Notes: generated by a model not told the origin, from the sequence alone. DNA of 64,000 nt from Bretschneidera sinensis (GCA_023935145.1 CM043700.1:26541501-26605500), one strand, 5' to 3'; positions 23,335 through 35,476 are shown, counted from the first letter of the stretch. Numbers and translations: made by a program.

Positions 23335-24160
23335 ATGCCTAATGCTAGGCTTTTTGCCTGTTCATAACTCGTATGGGGTTTTAGCTACTGCTTTACTTGG
23401 AACTCTATTCAGGATGTAAACTGCAGTCTTGATGGCTTCACCCCAAAGCAATTCTGGCAAAGAAGAATGACTAATGATACTTCTTACTATATCCTTTAAG
23501 GTTCGGTTTTATCTCTCAGCTACACCATTTTGACTAGGAGTCCCTGGCATGGTGTATTGAAGAACGATCCCACATTCTATCAAAAATTTGGTGAAGGGGT
23601 CCGAGACATTGTTCACCTGATCCATCATATCTACCATAGTATTCACTTCCACGATCAGATTTGACAGCCTTAATTTTCTTGCTTAATTGATTTTCAACTT
23701 CGGCTTTGAAATTCTTGAACATGTCTATAGATTGAGACTTCTTGTGAATTAAATAAAGATAGCCATACCTGGAGTAGTCATCTATGAAAGTGATAAAATA
23801 TTGTTGTTCATTCTAAGAAGTTGTAGGGAATATACCACAAATATCTGTATGTATCAATTCTAAGACACTATTACTCCTATTAGCACCTTTATTTTTAACA
23901 TTTGTTTGTTTTCCCTTAATGCACTCAATGCAGACTTCAAAATCTGACAAATCTAAGGGATCGAGAATTTTTTCTAACACAAATCTTTGAATCATTTGTT
24001 TAGAAATATGTCCTAAACGCTTGTGCCATAACATTAATGAATTCTCATTTGTTAATCTACGCTTAATACTAACATTACTGGTATGCAAGGATTCGTTTTC
24101 TTTGGAGGTAATCATATCCAATTTATATAAATTATCAATTAAAGAACTGGTACCTAACAA
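23335..24160 (-). pseudogene. Copia integrase, element 2, broken
   Basis: The N-terminal zinc finger region is seen as LWHKRLGHISKQMIQRF with CIECIKGKQTN (24070-23900). The core follows with ITFIDDYSRYGYLYLIHKKS and KIKAVKSDRGSEYY (about 23800-23640), giving the first two catalytic aspartates. Stops or frameshifts occur near 23812, 23640-23534 and 23360, so the domain cannot be made as one protein. Confidence 0.85.
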
Positions 24161-24529
24161 ATTTGAATTCTAAAAAAGACTAAACTTTCTATTTCCAAAT
24201 GAACAAGAAAAACATGATTTGTCCAAATATGAAATAGAAACCAAATTTCATCTAAAAGACGGTATATAAAAAGTCTCATCCAAATCCAAATTACAACCAG
24301 ATTCCAATTGTAATCTAAATAAACAAACTGCCTCCACAGGAGCTCTTTTGCCATTTCCTACATAGATGAATTTTTCAGCATCAGTTGGCGTTCGGCTCCT
24401 TATGCACCCCTACATAGAAACACTTATGTGAGTAGTTGTACCTGTATCTATCCACCAAGTGTTCTTAGGTACGAAAGCCAAATTAACTTCTGAACAAACA
24501 AAGTTTAGAAGTTTACCCTTCTTCTCACG
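24161..24529 (-). pseudogene. Copia aspartic protease region, element 2, broken
   Basis: KNTWWIDTGTTTHIS near 24465-24420 holds the DTG active-site motif of the retroelement protease, followed by an in-frame stop. The downstream part (YVGNGKRAPVEAVC, LDLDETFYIPS) is recognisable to about 24250 with further stops. Confidence 0.8.
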
Positions 24530-25354
24530 CTAGGTCACATACTTGGCGTATTTTGTGCAGTCTTTCTTCACATGACCAGCTTTGTGGCAAAAGAAACAAG
24601 TTATACCTTTATCTTGTTTCTGTTGTCCCTTGTGGTGTGAATCTCCAGACCCTGCGGTTTCCTTTCCTTTAATGTTCCTTTTTATTTTCTTACTGGAACT
24701 GCGGTATTGATAAGTTGATGCTAAATGAGCACTTTCAACATTTTCATGATTAAGTCTCTCTTCCTTTTGGATACATTGAGCAATCAGCTCATTCAAAGTC
24801 CATTTCTCCTTTTGAGTATTGTAACTGATTTTGAAAGGACTGAATTGTGTAGGAAGAGAGATCAAGACTAAGTGCACCAGAATGTCTTCTGGCAATTCCA
24901 GCTTGAATAACTTTAGTCTTGTCACAAGGTTTGACATCTCCATGATGTACTCTCTTATATTTCCCTTCCCCTTGTATTGCATTGAGACAAGCTTAGTCAA
25001 GATGGTGCTTGTCTCGACCTTTTCGTTTGCTACGAATCGGTCTGCTATTTGGGAGAGGAATTTCTTAGTATCATTTTCATCAGGAATAGAACCCTTGATG
25101 GTATCCGGAATCGAGTGCTTCATAATCGTTTGGCTCATGCGGTTTGTTTGCTCCCATTTTTCATATACAACCTCTTGCTTAGTGGTACTATCGCTGGTCA
25201 AAGGTGCGGGGCGATCGACCCTCAATGCATAGTCTAATTTCATGCACTCAAGCATGATCATAACATGATCTTGCCATTTCTTGAAATTCGTGCTGTTAAG
25301 CACAGGAATGCTATTGATGTTAGCATAAATCGATGTTGCTATAAACAAGAACAA
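24530..25354 (-). CDS. Copia gag protein, element 2
   Basis: A 274-residue open frame with the copia gag (UBN2-type) core: INSIPVLNSTNFKKWQDHVM near the start, IREYIMEMSNLVTRLK and LPTQFSPFKISYNTQKEKWT in the middle, and a basic stretch before the nucleic-acid-binding zinc knuckle CFFCHKAGHVKKDC (residues 253-266). Gag proteins assemble into virus-like particles that package element RNA. The frame has no internal stop. The first codons (MFLFIATS) do not look like a typical gag start, and a possible splice acceptor (tttatag) lies just there, so the true N-terminus may differ. Confidence 0.88.
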   Translation of the reverse strand: MFLFIATSIYANINSIPVLNSTNFKKWQDHVMIMLECMKLDYALRVDRPAPLTSDSTTKQEVVYEKWEQTNRMSQTIMKHSIPDTIKGSIPDENDTKKFLSQIADRFVANEKVETSTILTKLVSMQYKGKGNIREYIMEMSNLVTRLKLFKLELPEDILVHLVLISLPTQFSPFKISYNTQKEKWTLNELIAQCIQKEERLNHENVESAHLASTYQYRSSSKKIKRNIKGKETAGSGDSHHKGQQKQDKGITCFFCHKAGHVKKDCTKYAKYVT

Positions 25355-26513
25355 AAGCTCACAATTAGTAACAACTCATATATATATGAATCAAAACAAA
25401 ACTGTATACATATACACATGCATGTGGGCCCATAACAAGATACCTAGCACAACATTAATACTTAGTCTTTGGAAAGAAATATCAACTTGTAAGTGGTATC
25501 TCAAATATAGTTCATGAATATTGACAACCCAACCTGCCAAATAATGTGCCTTTCTTTAGACCAACACATTATTCGCATGACAACCTTTATTTGTCACATA
25601 TTCACAACTATTTTAATCTATTAACAATGCAAAAATAACCTTCATTTGAGCCGATTATTTTCACATATTAATAGCATGTTTACATGTCTTAAAATAAATA
25701 AATTTACATATTAGAGATTGCTTTGGCAACATAATACTTCAATTCATTCATCAAAAACATTAAACATAAAATTCGTAACAAAATACTTAATTTTTTTTTT
25801 CTTGACCGGTGCCGCAGCACCAACAATCTACCCGAGAGACAGATTGCTGGCGTTGAGGAAATACCAAATTGCTATGTTTGCAATTGGCAAGTGGTTGATT
25901 TACTATAGAAACATAATTACAATAAGATCAGTAATGCATCTTTGATTTGCTTCTTGCAAATTTCTATTTGTATCATTCTTTTGTCTTTTGTGCTTTTGGC
26001 TTTTAGCTAAGCAAAATGATTTTGTTTGCATCAGCTATGAGATCACTCCACTATTAAGTTTTCATGCATTTTATAATTGAAAGGTAACTTGTGGAAGATC
26101 AAGAACTTGCACAGAACATGTGGAGATGCACATAATGACAAGAATATGCACAGAATATGCGGTCACTATTAACTTTTCTACCCAATCAACTTGTTATATT
26201 TGGAAAATTGAAAACTATGTAAATCATTTTGACTTTACGCATTAAGCCACAAAACAAAACCCAAAGCCAGCGCCGCAGTACTGGTTCGATAAACGGCAAT
26301 TGAATCAATCGCAAAAATCACTAAAATTGAATATTTTTATACCAAAAAAAAATTATATTTTGAGACGCAATTCACAAAGTAATTATACAATCTCATCCAT
26401 AAACATGGATTTATAGCAATTTTTTCAAAACTAATTTCTGCTCTAAACACACTTTATGGGAAAAAATTCAAGAAACTCAATTTTCATATGAATCTCAACA
26501 ATTTAACATGAAA
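25355..26513 (-). other. Long leader between primer site and gag, element 2
   Basis: About 1.16 kb of AT-rich sequence with no coding domain separates the primer binding site from gag. On the minus strand it ends with a pyrimidine-rich stretch and TTTATAG just inside the gag frame, compatible with a spliced leader. No donor could be fixed. Confidence 0.45.
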
Positions 26514-26526
26514 GGCTCTGATACCA
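26514..26526 (-). other. Primer binding site of copia element 2
   Basis: Minus strand TGGTATCAGAGCC, two bases after the LTR end, is complementary to initiator tRNA-Met. Confidence 0.92.
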
Positions 26527-26528
26527 CT

Positions 26529-27054
26529 TGTTATATTAATGTTGATACTAATACACAAATAATCAATGATACAACCAAGATCTTTCATATTAAACTTGTC
26601 AAGAATTCATATATATATATATATATATTGAGAAGATGAGTTAGAAACAAGCCGGAATCTATTGCAAGCAAACCTCCTTGGGTTGATCTTCTAAGCCTAT
26701 AGGGAGAACCACCTTTAGTATAGGAACCAATCAACTGAATGTTAGAGGGGAGGGAGAAGAACTGTTTGTTTCAATAAAATTTAACGCGTGTTAAACACCC
26801 TCCCTTGATGTCTATTTATATCCATGTGCCTTAGGGACCATAACCCTAACAGTTACCTCACACATGTGCATTGGGTCTTTGGCCCATTAACAAAGACCCA
26901 TACCACATCGGGCTTCTACATATAAGGTGGCCCATACTAAAGAACCTTGATACTTTGGAGACCCATAAAAATTATATCTCTTAATTGGGTCTTTTATTAG
27001 ATAACGGGTCTATATGTACAATGTTATAACTTATCTGAACCCAAAATTCCAACA
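26529..27054 (-). repeat. 5' LTR of copia element 2
   Basis: Matches 20264-20821. It carries the shorter TA run at 26609-26628. Confidence 0.93.
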
Positions 27055-27738
27055 CATAAAGCAAAAGATGATCGGATGTATCAATATAGAAATTTGCTAA
27101 AAGCTTCACCTCTGAAACACAAGAATAATAAGAGATGCAACTTTCGGGTGGGACAAAAATCTGGGTTGTACATGGTATCTAAAGAAAAGAAAGAGAGTGG
27201 GACTTCAAGCAACAGAGGGGTTAGTCCAAATGCTAAGGTGGGGAGAGTGAAGGGAATGAGAGGGGGATGTAAACATTAGGACTCTAGAGAGGGTGGAACC
27301 AATGATGATTGAGGGCTCTAGGGTGGAGGGGTCAACTATGAGAGCATGGCGCAGCTTGGAGGAAGATCTGGAACAGTTGGGTTGGGCAATCAAGGATTAT
27401 GAGTGTGGCTAACGAGGCTTAAGGGGCTGTGGGAAGTGCAGAATTCGGTACAGTTGTAGTGAATATAGAAAAATAATGATAGAGAATCAAGGAAGGATAG
27501 CAATGCTGACTTTGACAGTAATTGATACTGAAGCTATACTACTTCAATATACCAACGGTGCCTTCTCCGATGATGGAAACCAACTCCCATTTCGTATGAA
27601 ATTAAGCCTACGCCAATGCTTAGTTTTTCTATGCGGTCAAATGATGAAGGGAATGGAAAACGACTAAAATGGGTTCCATTGAAAAAATATGCTAGGAAGA
27701 AGGGGACAATGGTTGCCACACCTACTGCACAAATAGAG
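27055..27738 (+). pseudogene. LINE ORF1 relic, C-terminal part
   Basis: The frame interrupted at 20263 resumes with DDRMYQYRNLLKASPLKHKN, equivalent to the conserved QYG-WLRA stretch that follows the zinc knuckle in plant LINE ORF1 proteins. The rest, down to about 27730, is a low-conservation Lys/Ser-rich tail with stops. It ends at the left edge of the solo LTR. Confidence 0.65.
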
Positions 27739-29112
27739 ATCGCGACCCCTAACTTGATTTTAATAATGATAAAACAATATTGAATTTATCTAACAATTTT
27801 TATCAAAGTGTTTAAGCATTTAAGGTCATTACACTCAAAGACATGTTCGCACTTTTAAAGAAGTCTAAAAAATAAGATTAGAAGCTCTTAAGGTAGTTGA
27901 AATATTCTAAATCTTCTCTCAATTGCCTACCTTTATTTATGGCTCATTTAGTTTTTCAAAATGCCTTTGACAAAATTGTTAAAACTAGTCTTATTTTTTA
28001 TAATTCAAAAGTAAAACAGAAAAATTCTGTTTCAGAGGATTCAGTCGACTGAATGGATCATTAAGTCGATTGAATGAAGGATAGAAAGTCCTAACCTTTG
28101 ATTCAGTCGTCTGAATGAATGATTAAGTCAACTGAATGAAGGATAAAACCTTTTAGCCTTTGACTCAGTCGACTAAATGAAAGAAAGAAAGTTTTGTCTC
28201 TCTAGTCTAATAAAGTCCTAACCTTTGATTCAGTCGACTGAATGAATGATTAAGTCGACTGAATGAAGGATAAAACCTTCTAGCCTTTGATTCAGTCGAC
28301 TGAATGAATTATCCAATCAACTGAATGAAAGACAAAGAGTTCTGTCTCTCTAGTCCAGTCGACTATATGGTTTATACAATCGATTGAATGAAATCCTTGA
28401 AGCAAAATTGCCTTGATTCAGTCGACTAAACCAAGCATCCAGTCGATTGAACACTCGATTATAATGGTTAGTTTTTGAAAAGAATGATGCGGATCAGGGC
28501 ATTTAATCCTCTAAAATGGCCATACCTTGTGTGTAGCGGCCATATGGAGTTAAGTCTATATAAACCCCTTTTAAATGAGCAAACCTAACAATCAAGATCA
28601 TTGAATTTCTTCTAAAGCTCATTAATATCCTTCAAAGCTTTTAAAAATTAATCTTAAGCCATCTTTAAATCTTTTTTCTTGAAAGAGATATATTCTTCAT
28701 TTGTAAAGCATCAATTACAACCTCTCTTGTACCAATCTAAATATTAAATTTCAATCATTGTAAAGAGAAAGAGTTGGTGTAACTCTTAGAAGTATTTAGG
28801 TGTTAAACACTTTAGTATAAAATTCCTTGGAAGAGAACTTTGTAAAGGCTTGGGCAACACCTCTGAAGTTACTTGTTTGATTTAGTGGATTACGTACAAG
28901 AGTTTCCTTGAAGAGAGCGGACTTAAGATTGAAAAGTTTTTGATATTGCCGAACCACTATAATCAGAGTTTGCACTTTCTTATCCTTTACTCCTTTAATT
29001 TCAGCAATATAATTCTTGTTGATTATGCTTGGTTTTACAAGTGTTTAAAACTTGTTTATTGTTTGCAAAAAAATTTAAAACCTAATCCACCCCCTCCTGG
29101 GTTGCACTTTGG
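27739..29112 (+). repeat. Solo-LTR-like copy of the copia element 4 family
   Basis: About 1.37 kb that aligns with the LTR at 60477-61625: shared words include TTGATTTTAATAATGA at the start, TTGAAAGAGA, GGAAAGAGTTGGT or GAAAGAGTTGGT, AACTCTTAGA, TTGATATTGCCGAA or CTGATATTGCCGAA and AGAGTTTGCA, in the same order. No primer site or coding region follows, so it behaves as a solo LTR. Its left half has an array of AGTCGACT-like motifs. The exact edges and target duplication are not clear. It separates LINE ORF1 from LINE ORF2. Confidence 0.75.
28040..28460. repeat. Array of palindromic AGTCGACT motifs
   Basis: About a dozen copies of a 16-18 base unit like CAGTCGACTGAATGAA, with variants AGTCGATT, AGTCAACT and AGTCGTCT, often in pairs about 20-25 bases apart. 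They lie in the upstream half of the LTR, where U3 control sequences would be. Confidence 0.85.
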
Positions 29113-29790
29113 TTTATAGGGAGAAAATGGCTTTATAGCATAATATAGAACAACCAGAGATTTCGGAACCCCCAAACAGTTTTGAACTCTTCGTTGTATG
29201 GTGGAGAGGAAAGGTCATATGGTGTTGGTTATGATTGAAACTAAGTTATTTTGCAATGAGTTAAATAGGATAAAAATATTGTGTGGGTTTTATCATGTTT
29301 TTAGGGTCAGTAGGAAAAGTGGAATAACGTTTTTTCTTTATGAATTCAGTATTGATTAACCTTCTCAATTTCTTAAAGGGCCATATAAATTTTCAAATCA
29401 AGGAAGCAGATGGTGGGAGGGATTGAAGACTAATGAATTTTCAGGCATGCCAGAGGAGCAAAACAAACGGCTTCAATGAATACGCTATAAAGCCTTGCGT
29501 TGAATTCAAATCTACCATTGCTCTGTTTCGGAGATTTTAATGAGATCTTATGCCAGTTTGTGAAAAGAAGGGGTGGGATTAGAACTTCTTGGGAAATGAT
29601 CAGGGATTTTCGAGAAGCTATGGATTGGTGTGGATTTTATGATCTTGTATGTGAGTGGTTCTTTCAGTTGGGATAATGGGAAGGACTTAGTTGGGTGAGA
29701 ACGCGGTTGGATAGGGTGTTTGCTACACAAAATTGTTTGAAATAAAATGTGACTGAGATTGCTTGCATGTTCAGTGTACAGTAAAAATAG
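29113..29790 (+). pseudogene. LINE ORF2 endonuclease relic
   Basis: Frame pieces match the APE-type endonuclease at the start of plant LINE ORF2: MVLVMIETKLFCNELNRIK (about 29220), LCFGDFNEILCQFVKRRGG (29517-29573), IRDFREAMDWCGFYDLVC (29601-29654) and LSWVRTRLDRVFA (29690-29730). GDFNEI and the RLDR word are family signatures. Several stops and frameshifts break it, and the reverse transcriptase is missing. With the ORF1 pieces at 19979-20263 and 27055-27738 it makes one LINE relic split by two LTR insertions. Confidence 0.75.
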
Positions 29791-32700
29791 GTTAAACTAA
29801 TTATTAAATATTTTTTTAAGAAGATGAAGATTAAGTTTTGACTTAGGCAATAGGAGAAATTTTAAATCTTTTTTCTCTTTTATTTAGTATCTTCCCACGA
29901 ATTTATTTCAGATCAATGATAAAAGATTTTGATCTCTTTTAAAGTCAAATGACAACTCCAAATTTATCTGTTATCTTTGTTTTATGCTTAAACAACACGT
30001 CCCTCGATTATTCCTCGAAAAATATCTTTAAAAAAGCTTAACATTACAAATAATGAGATATCGAGCATGCAAATCTAATACTTAAAGTACACTTTCCATG
30101 AGAGAATCTTTACTTCTCATAAAGAATTGTGTAAGATCTAGTAAGTTTTCATCTTTCTATGTACCATTCTATTTAGATCCTCACCCTCGTTTATTGATTT
30201 TTCTCTGAAGGAAATGACTTTGGTATTACAATCGGACTTGTGGGTATTACGGAAATGAGTAGTATATACCTAAAGTTGGCAATGCACAATAAAAGCTGAA
30301 ATCAGTAAATGAATCATTGAAGCAGGTACAAGAGGGTACATGTAGTTTCGGATGAGAGTAGTAGGAAAGAAATAAAATATTTATTTTGTTATTACATTTT
30401 TTCTTGTTAATTTTTTTATTGAATTCTTGATAGTATCAAGTATACACGTGCATATTTAATGTCAGACAGTCTTAGTTGTTTAACAGTCGAATTCGAAGTA
30501 TTCAAGTTTAACTTTTTAAAACATATGTCTCTGATTTATGTAGCCTCAAACCACAAAGCACTTTTTTGTATTATTTCTTAAAATTTATTAATATCCAACT
30601 CATTTTTGATATATTAATAATTTCTTGTACTGGCCATCAAAGTTAGTTTACATGGTTTTTTCGTTTTGAGCAAAGTAGTCTAATAATGTCAAAGCCAAAA
30701 AATTTAAAAGAAAGGAAAATAAAACACTATCATTGGAGCACAATTTGTAATCGAGACAAACCGTTGCCATTACAAACATTAAACATAAAAGAGTTAGGCA
30801 AAAAAAATCCAAGAAAATTCTCTCTCATTTATCTATTTTTTGTACTACTAATCTCATAACTAAATATCTCTGCTCATGATTTTATTGTTTAATTTAGTGA
30901 TGGTAGTTGGTAAAAATTACTCTTTAATCACAAGATAACATATGATATATATGTTTAGGGATAAAATGATCATTTTGTCAGTTAAAAGTAAAATAAACCC
31001 ACCTATAATAAAAAGAGTGAAAACCATACTAAATTTATAGCACGAGATTTCGATTTTTTATTAACTCTTCATCCAACGATCCAAATCTCGCACTATAAAT
31101 GCACCCTATTCCTCATTCCCCTATAAAAAAATGATTATTATAATTATTCGGGTTTGATACATCTTTCTCTATTCTCTTTTTATATAGTTGATACTTTACA
31201 ATTGTACTGATTTAAGCGTTTGAAAATAAACTTGTATCTCTCAGCTAGTATAGAGTATCTTCCAATTTCTTTGCAGGTATTCAGATATTTAGAGCAGAGA
31301 AAGCAAACAAGAAGCAAAGCAACTAGTCTTTCTACCATCACCCTATCTTCTTTGAGGTCCTAACACCACACATGCTACTCTTCTTAGTAACATACACATT
31401 TTGGGCATCAACTAAGAGTCATCTCCTGATCTTAATTAGGGTCTCAACTTTTGCATGAGCAATTTGGAGGAGTTCTTGTAGCTGCATAATTAAACCAAAA
31501 TGTTCAATTAAAAAAGCATAATCTATTGATTAAGTTGGATAAAAATGGGATTACTTCTAATTTCAATACCCTCATGGGACTTGACTGCTTTCAATTAGTC
31601 GAATGAGCTTGCATTGGTCCCATGAACATTATTCCATTTAAATACAAAAATTTAAACATATAAAACCAAGGTAGCAATTACACATGTTGCCAAATCTCTA
31701 ATTTGAGAAAATATATTAAAGTATGAGTAAGTGAAAGAATATTTGTTGAACTTTATAATATTAAGATTCTAACTACTAAACAAGATAGAATAATTAATCT
31801 TAAAATTGCCAAATTTCATCACTTAAAGAACAACCTTACTTCCAAGGAATATCCAACCACCTTATATCCTTGTCCTTACATTTTGTGACATATTTTCTCT
31901 CTTTTATCATTTTACGATGTTCAATAAATTTAAACAAATTTAAATTAATTTGTTTAAATTTTTTTTAATGCAAAAATTGTTTAGATTAGATTTAAACAAG
32001 TTGATTTAAACTTACTTAAATCTAACTCCAAATAATGTCAAAATCTACATAAAATCTACTCAAACTCCGACTCGATCACCTACACCAAACAAGGTATTAT
32101 TATTAATTCATACTTATCTGTGTTATTTCTGGTCAACTTAAAAGCTTTTGGATAAGGAAACATGTTTGGTCAAGTTTGTTTTCCATGAAAACTGAAAAAT
32201 ACTTTTGTTTTTATAATGAAAAACATATATCTCAATGTACCGATATAGTTTGTTGTTTCTTTAGATATAAAATGGAACAAAAAAAATTACAGCTACACAA
32301 CTTGAAATAAATTGAAATTTTTTACCTTGTGTTCTTCTTAGAGAATGCAAAATACTTTACCATTAATTTCATAACCTTAGAGGGTGATCAAATTGAAGCG
32401 TGAACTAAGTCTTTCTTGAACGTTACACATCATGTGGTAATGTATGATCAATGCAAATGTTTTGTTATAATGAGATCGATAAAAATAACTAAATGAAATA
32501 GCGAAACAGTAAGTAAAACATTCATACAAAAATAAAACATTCAAGATTTACATGGTTCGATTAATTAAGTCTATGTCCATGAGTTAGAATAGAGAAATTT
32601 ACTATCCAAGATTAAGAGTACAAAAGTTATCTAAGCAGTTTGTCTTCTAAACCCTAATAAATGCATGTATATATATAGGTTACAAAACGGATCAAATTTT

Positions 32701-34160
32701 TTTTTTCTTTTAAAATCGCTTTAAAATATTTTAGACCAAATTAGATTTTCAAATCGAACCGAAATACAAAACATCTCAATATATCTGAAGAGACACCACC
32801 CTTAAAAATCTAAAATACAACAACCCAGCCACCTTTACCGTTAGCTTAATAAGCTTACGCTGTTTATACCGAAGCAAGAAACTCACAAATAGCACCTTTC
32901 TTTACCCAAAAAAATATAATTACTAATTTTACAAATTATTTAGTTCTCACCCAACTCACAGAATGCTAGTGACCTATTGGTAGGCCTTTGAGGATGGTCA
33001 TTAGAACCAAGACAGTGGATTAAAATTTGAACTAAAGCTTACATGCATGTAACGTACCACATTTTCGGTCGGCGGGTTTTATTAATTTTGTAACATTTCT
33101 GGGAACATCTTTCGAAATTTCCACACATAAAAAATGATTTTTTTCTTAAGTAATATTTTTTCCATTAAAATACTTGAATAATCTCTCACTTATTTTAATA
33201 AAAAACATATTATCTTATATCACTAGGTAAAGGTTGGGTACTACGCATACTGAGGGTGTCAATGGCTTGAACCCTCATTTAGGATTTGGCATTACTTGCT
33301 CTAGAGCCACAGTGAACTAAATCTTAAATTATGATTGCTTAAAATATACAAGATGATTCTTTCAATTACTGGAAATGATAGTCACTTTTTTGAAACACAA
33401 ATGATCCTAGATTTAACAAGATTTTTTGTAAGGCAAATATTATGTCGCGCGTGCTGATAACCAAGATACAGACCACAAGGACAAGACCCCTTTTTAAAGT
33501 TTTTTCTCCCATAATTACGAATTATCATGAATGAAATTATAACTTTCAGAAAAATAAAATAAATAAAGAGCATTATTCAAGCCTATAGTGCAAATTAATA
33601 TAAATAAAATTAAAGATTTTTAACTGATTAAACTTTATCTCTTTTACACCGTATATTTCAATTGCATCAATATACATTTTACACTTACAAGTAATCTTCA
33701 GTAGATCTCCATTAAAGAGTTAAAATTTACACACGTGTAAAATGTAGAGAAGTTTTTGTGTAACACAAATTTATGAGAGATACATGACATAATGATCAAT
33801 CTCATCATTAAATGGTATGAAAAGAGAGAAAAAATAAGATATTTCATTTTCATTTAATGGTGAGATGAACCCTTGTGCCATATATCTCTTATGGACTTGT
33901 CCTAGGCAATAATTTTTCATGAAATGTGGTACTACTGCACATGACATTACATGGTCATCATTTAAGAAAAATAATTCTAAAATTTCTAGCATATGATAAT
34001 TTAACTCCTTTACAAGAAGAGAGCTAGAGAAGGAGGAGGGGAATCCCTGAAATTCCATGAGAATTGTTTTGGTATTTGTCGATCATCTCAATCCTATTGT
34101 TTACAACATCCTTGTTTGGAAAATTTGTAGTTGTTAGAGATGTGTTTATTTCGAGAAAGC
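29791..34160. other. 4.4 kb intergenic, no gene recognised
   Basis: Strongly AT-rich with only short open frames and no domain words on either strand. A stretch near 32460-32660 (around ACATGGTTCGATTAATTAAG) resembles LTR or MITE debris but could not be placed in a family. Confidence 0.5.
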
Positions 34161-34511
34161 TGTTAGAGTTGGTGCATACTTCACGAGACCAGATCTGTAA
34201 AATCTCGGACTAACACAGGGCCCTGTACATGAGTTGGGTTTGGTTTTTTGCTTAGCAGTTTGGGTTTGGGCCCATGAATAGCCGTAGTTCTGCAGCAGGG
34301 CGAAAATCCTAATTAGACCCTAATTAGAACATCTTAAGTTGCTTATAAATACTCTTTATGTACTAAGCATACATTGTAACGAGAGATTTGTGATATTGAT
34401 AATAAAAAACTTTTGGCAGGACATAGCCCTATTCTGGGGTGAAACTGGTAAATCATGTCTTCTTTTCTTTCTGTTTATAATTCATGTGACTGACAGGTTT
34501 CGAATCGTTCA
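34161..34511 (+). repeat. 5' LTR of copia element 3
   Basis: TG...CA repeat matching 38601-38954 along its length. Confidence 0.93.
34344..34351 (+). promoter_or_regulatory. Probable TATA box in 5' LTR, element 3
   Basis: TATAAATA in the same place in both LTRs (partner at 38786-38793), with about 150 bases of LTR left for the start of transcription and R/U5. Confidence 0.55.
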
Positions 34512-34552
34512 ATTGGTATCAGAGCCTTGTGTTCGAAGATTAACGATCAGAG

Positions 34553-35476
34553 ATGTCAATTGGATCACGGATTGAAATCGAGAAGTTCAAAAGGAAGAGT
34601 TTCGAGTTATGGAAACTGAAGATGGAGAATCTACTTGTGGATAGGGATTTATGGACGGTGATAATCGATGAGATACCAAAGAGTACGACGTCCACGACAG
34701 AGGCATCGTCGGTGGTGGTTTCGATATCATCTTCAGCGACCATCACGAAGTGGGAGAAGCTCGATCGGAAGGCACGAAGTCTGATTCGGCTGTGCTTGAC
34801 CGATTTTGTCCTGATAAACGTTTCTGGAGAAAAAACTGCGAAAGATCTCTAGAAGAAGCTGGAAAGTCTTTATCAGAGTAAATCTCTGGTAAACAAACTG
34901 TTTCTGCGAAAAAAGTTGTACAACCTTCAGATAGCTAAGGGTGATTCTTTCTCTGTTCATCTACATGAGTTCAATATTTTGATAGGTCAGTTATTATTTA
35001 TCAGTGTTGATGTGATGGATGACGATAACACTATTACACTACTTTGTTCACTGCCTGATTCATGGGATAACTTTATAATTTCGATTAGTAGTGGTACGAC
35101 TGATATGTCTTTTGAGAATGTCATGGTAACCTTATTATCTAAGGAGATGAGGCGGCAGGGTACAAAGAACTCGTCAAATGAGGCCATGTCTGTGAGAGGG
35201 CGAACTCATGATAAAGACTACAAGTGGTCTGGTTATAAACCCAAGTTCAGGGGAAAATCAAAAAGTAGGTATAAATCTAGGTTGAAGTGTTGGAAGTATA
35301 AGAAGCCTAGGTATCTAAAGAAGGATTGCAAAAGTAAGAGTGTGAACCCTGAAAAGCTGACATGCGAGAGATCAGTTTTAGGAAACAAGGACCAGTATGA
35401 TCATGATGCTGATGACTTAAATATGGCATCTCGTTTAGCTCAATCAGATCAGAGTGTTTGGATAATTGACACATGA
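34553..35476 (+). pseudogene. Copia gag and protease start, element 3
   Basis: The gag begins MSIGSRIEIEKFKRKSFELW near the primer site and continues after a stop at about 34850 with LYNLQIAKGDSFSVHLHEFN and LCSLPDSWDNFIISISS. The zinc knuckle position reads CWKYKKPRYLKKDC, with both the second Cys and the His changed to Tyr, so it should not bind zinc. The protease site WIIDT is followed by a TGA codon (35474-35476). Confidence 0.85.

Larger units (their letters stand above)
20264..27054 (-). mobile_element. Full-length Ty1/copia element 2, minus strand
   Basis: The element is 6791 bp with LTRs at 20264-20821 (558 bp, the 3' LTR) and 26529-27054 (526 bp, the 5' LTR). On the minus strand they begin TGTTGGAAT and end ATAACA or TTAACA. 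The primer binding site TGGTATCAGAGCC is at 26526-26514 and the purine tract AAGTGGGAGAT at 20832-20822. Flanks are GATAA (20259-20263) and CATAA (27055-27059), a near 5-bp target duplication. Gene order on the minus strand is gag, protease, integrase, RT, RNase H, which is copia order. The gag and RT frames are long and open, while protease and integrase carry stops. It lies inside a LINE ORF1, whose coding resumes on the other side. Confidence 0.93.

Noticed and set aside
28040..28460. Regularly spaced repeats that could suggest a CRISPR array
   Set aside because: The repeat unit is short, palindromic and variable, spacers are not unique, and the array lies inside an LTR of a plant retroelement.
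29791..34160. Search for tRNA, rRNA or snRNA genes in the large gene-free stretch
   Set aside because: No tRNA-like A and B box pair or other RNA gene signature could be made out by eye; a covariance-model scan would be needed to exclude them.
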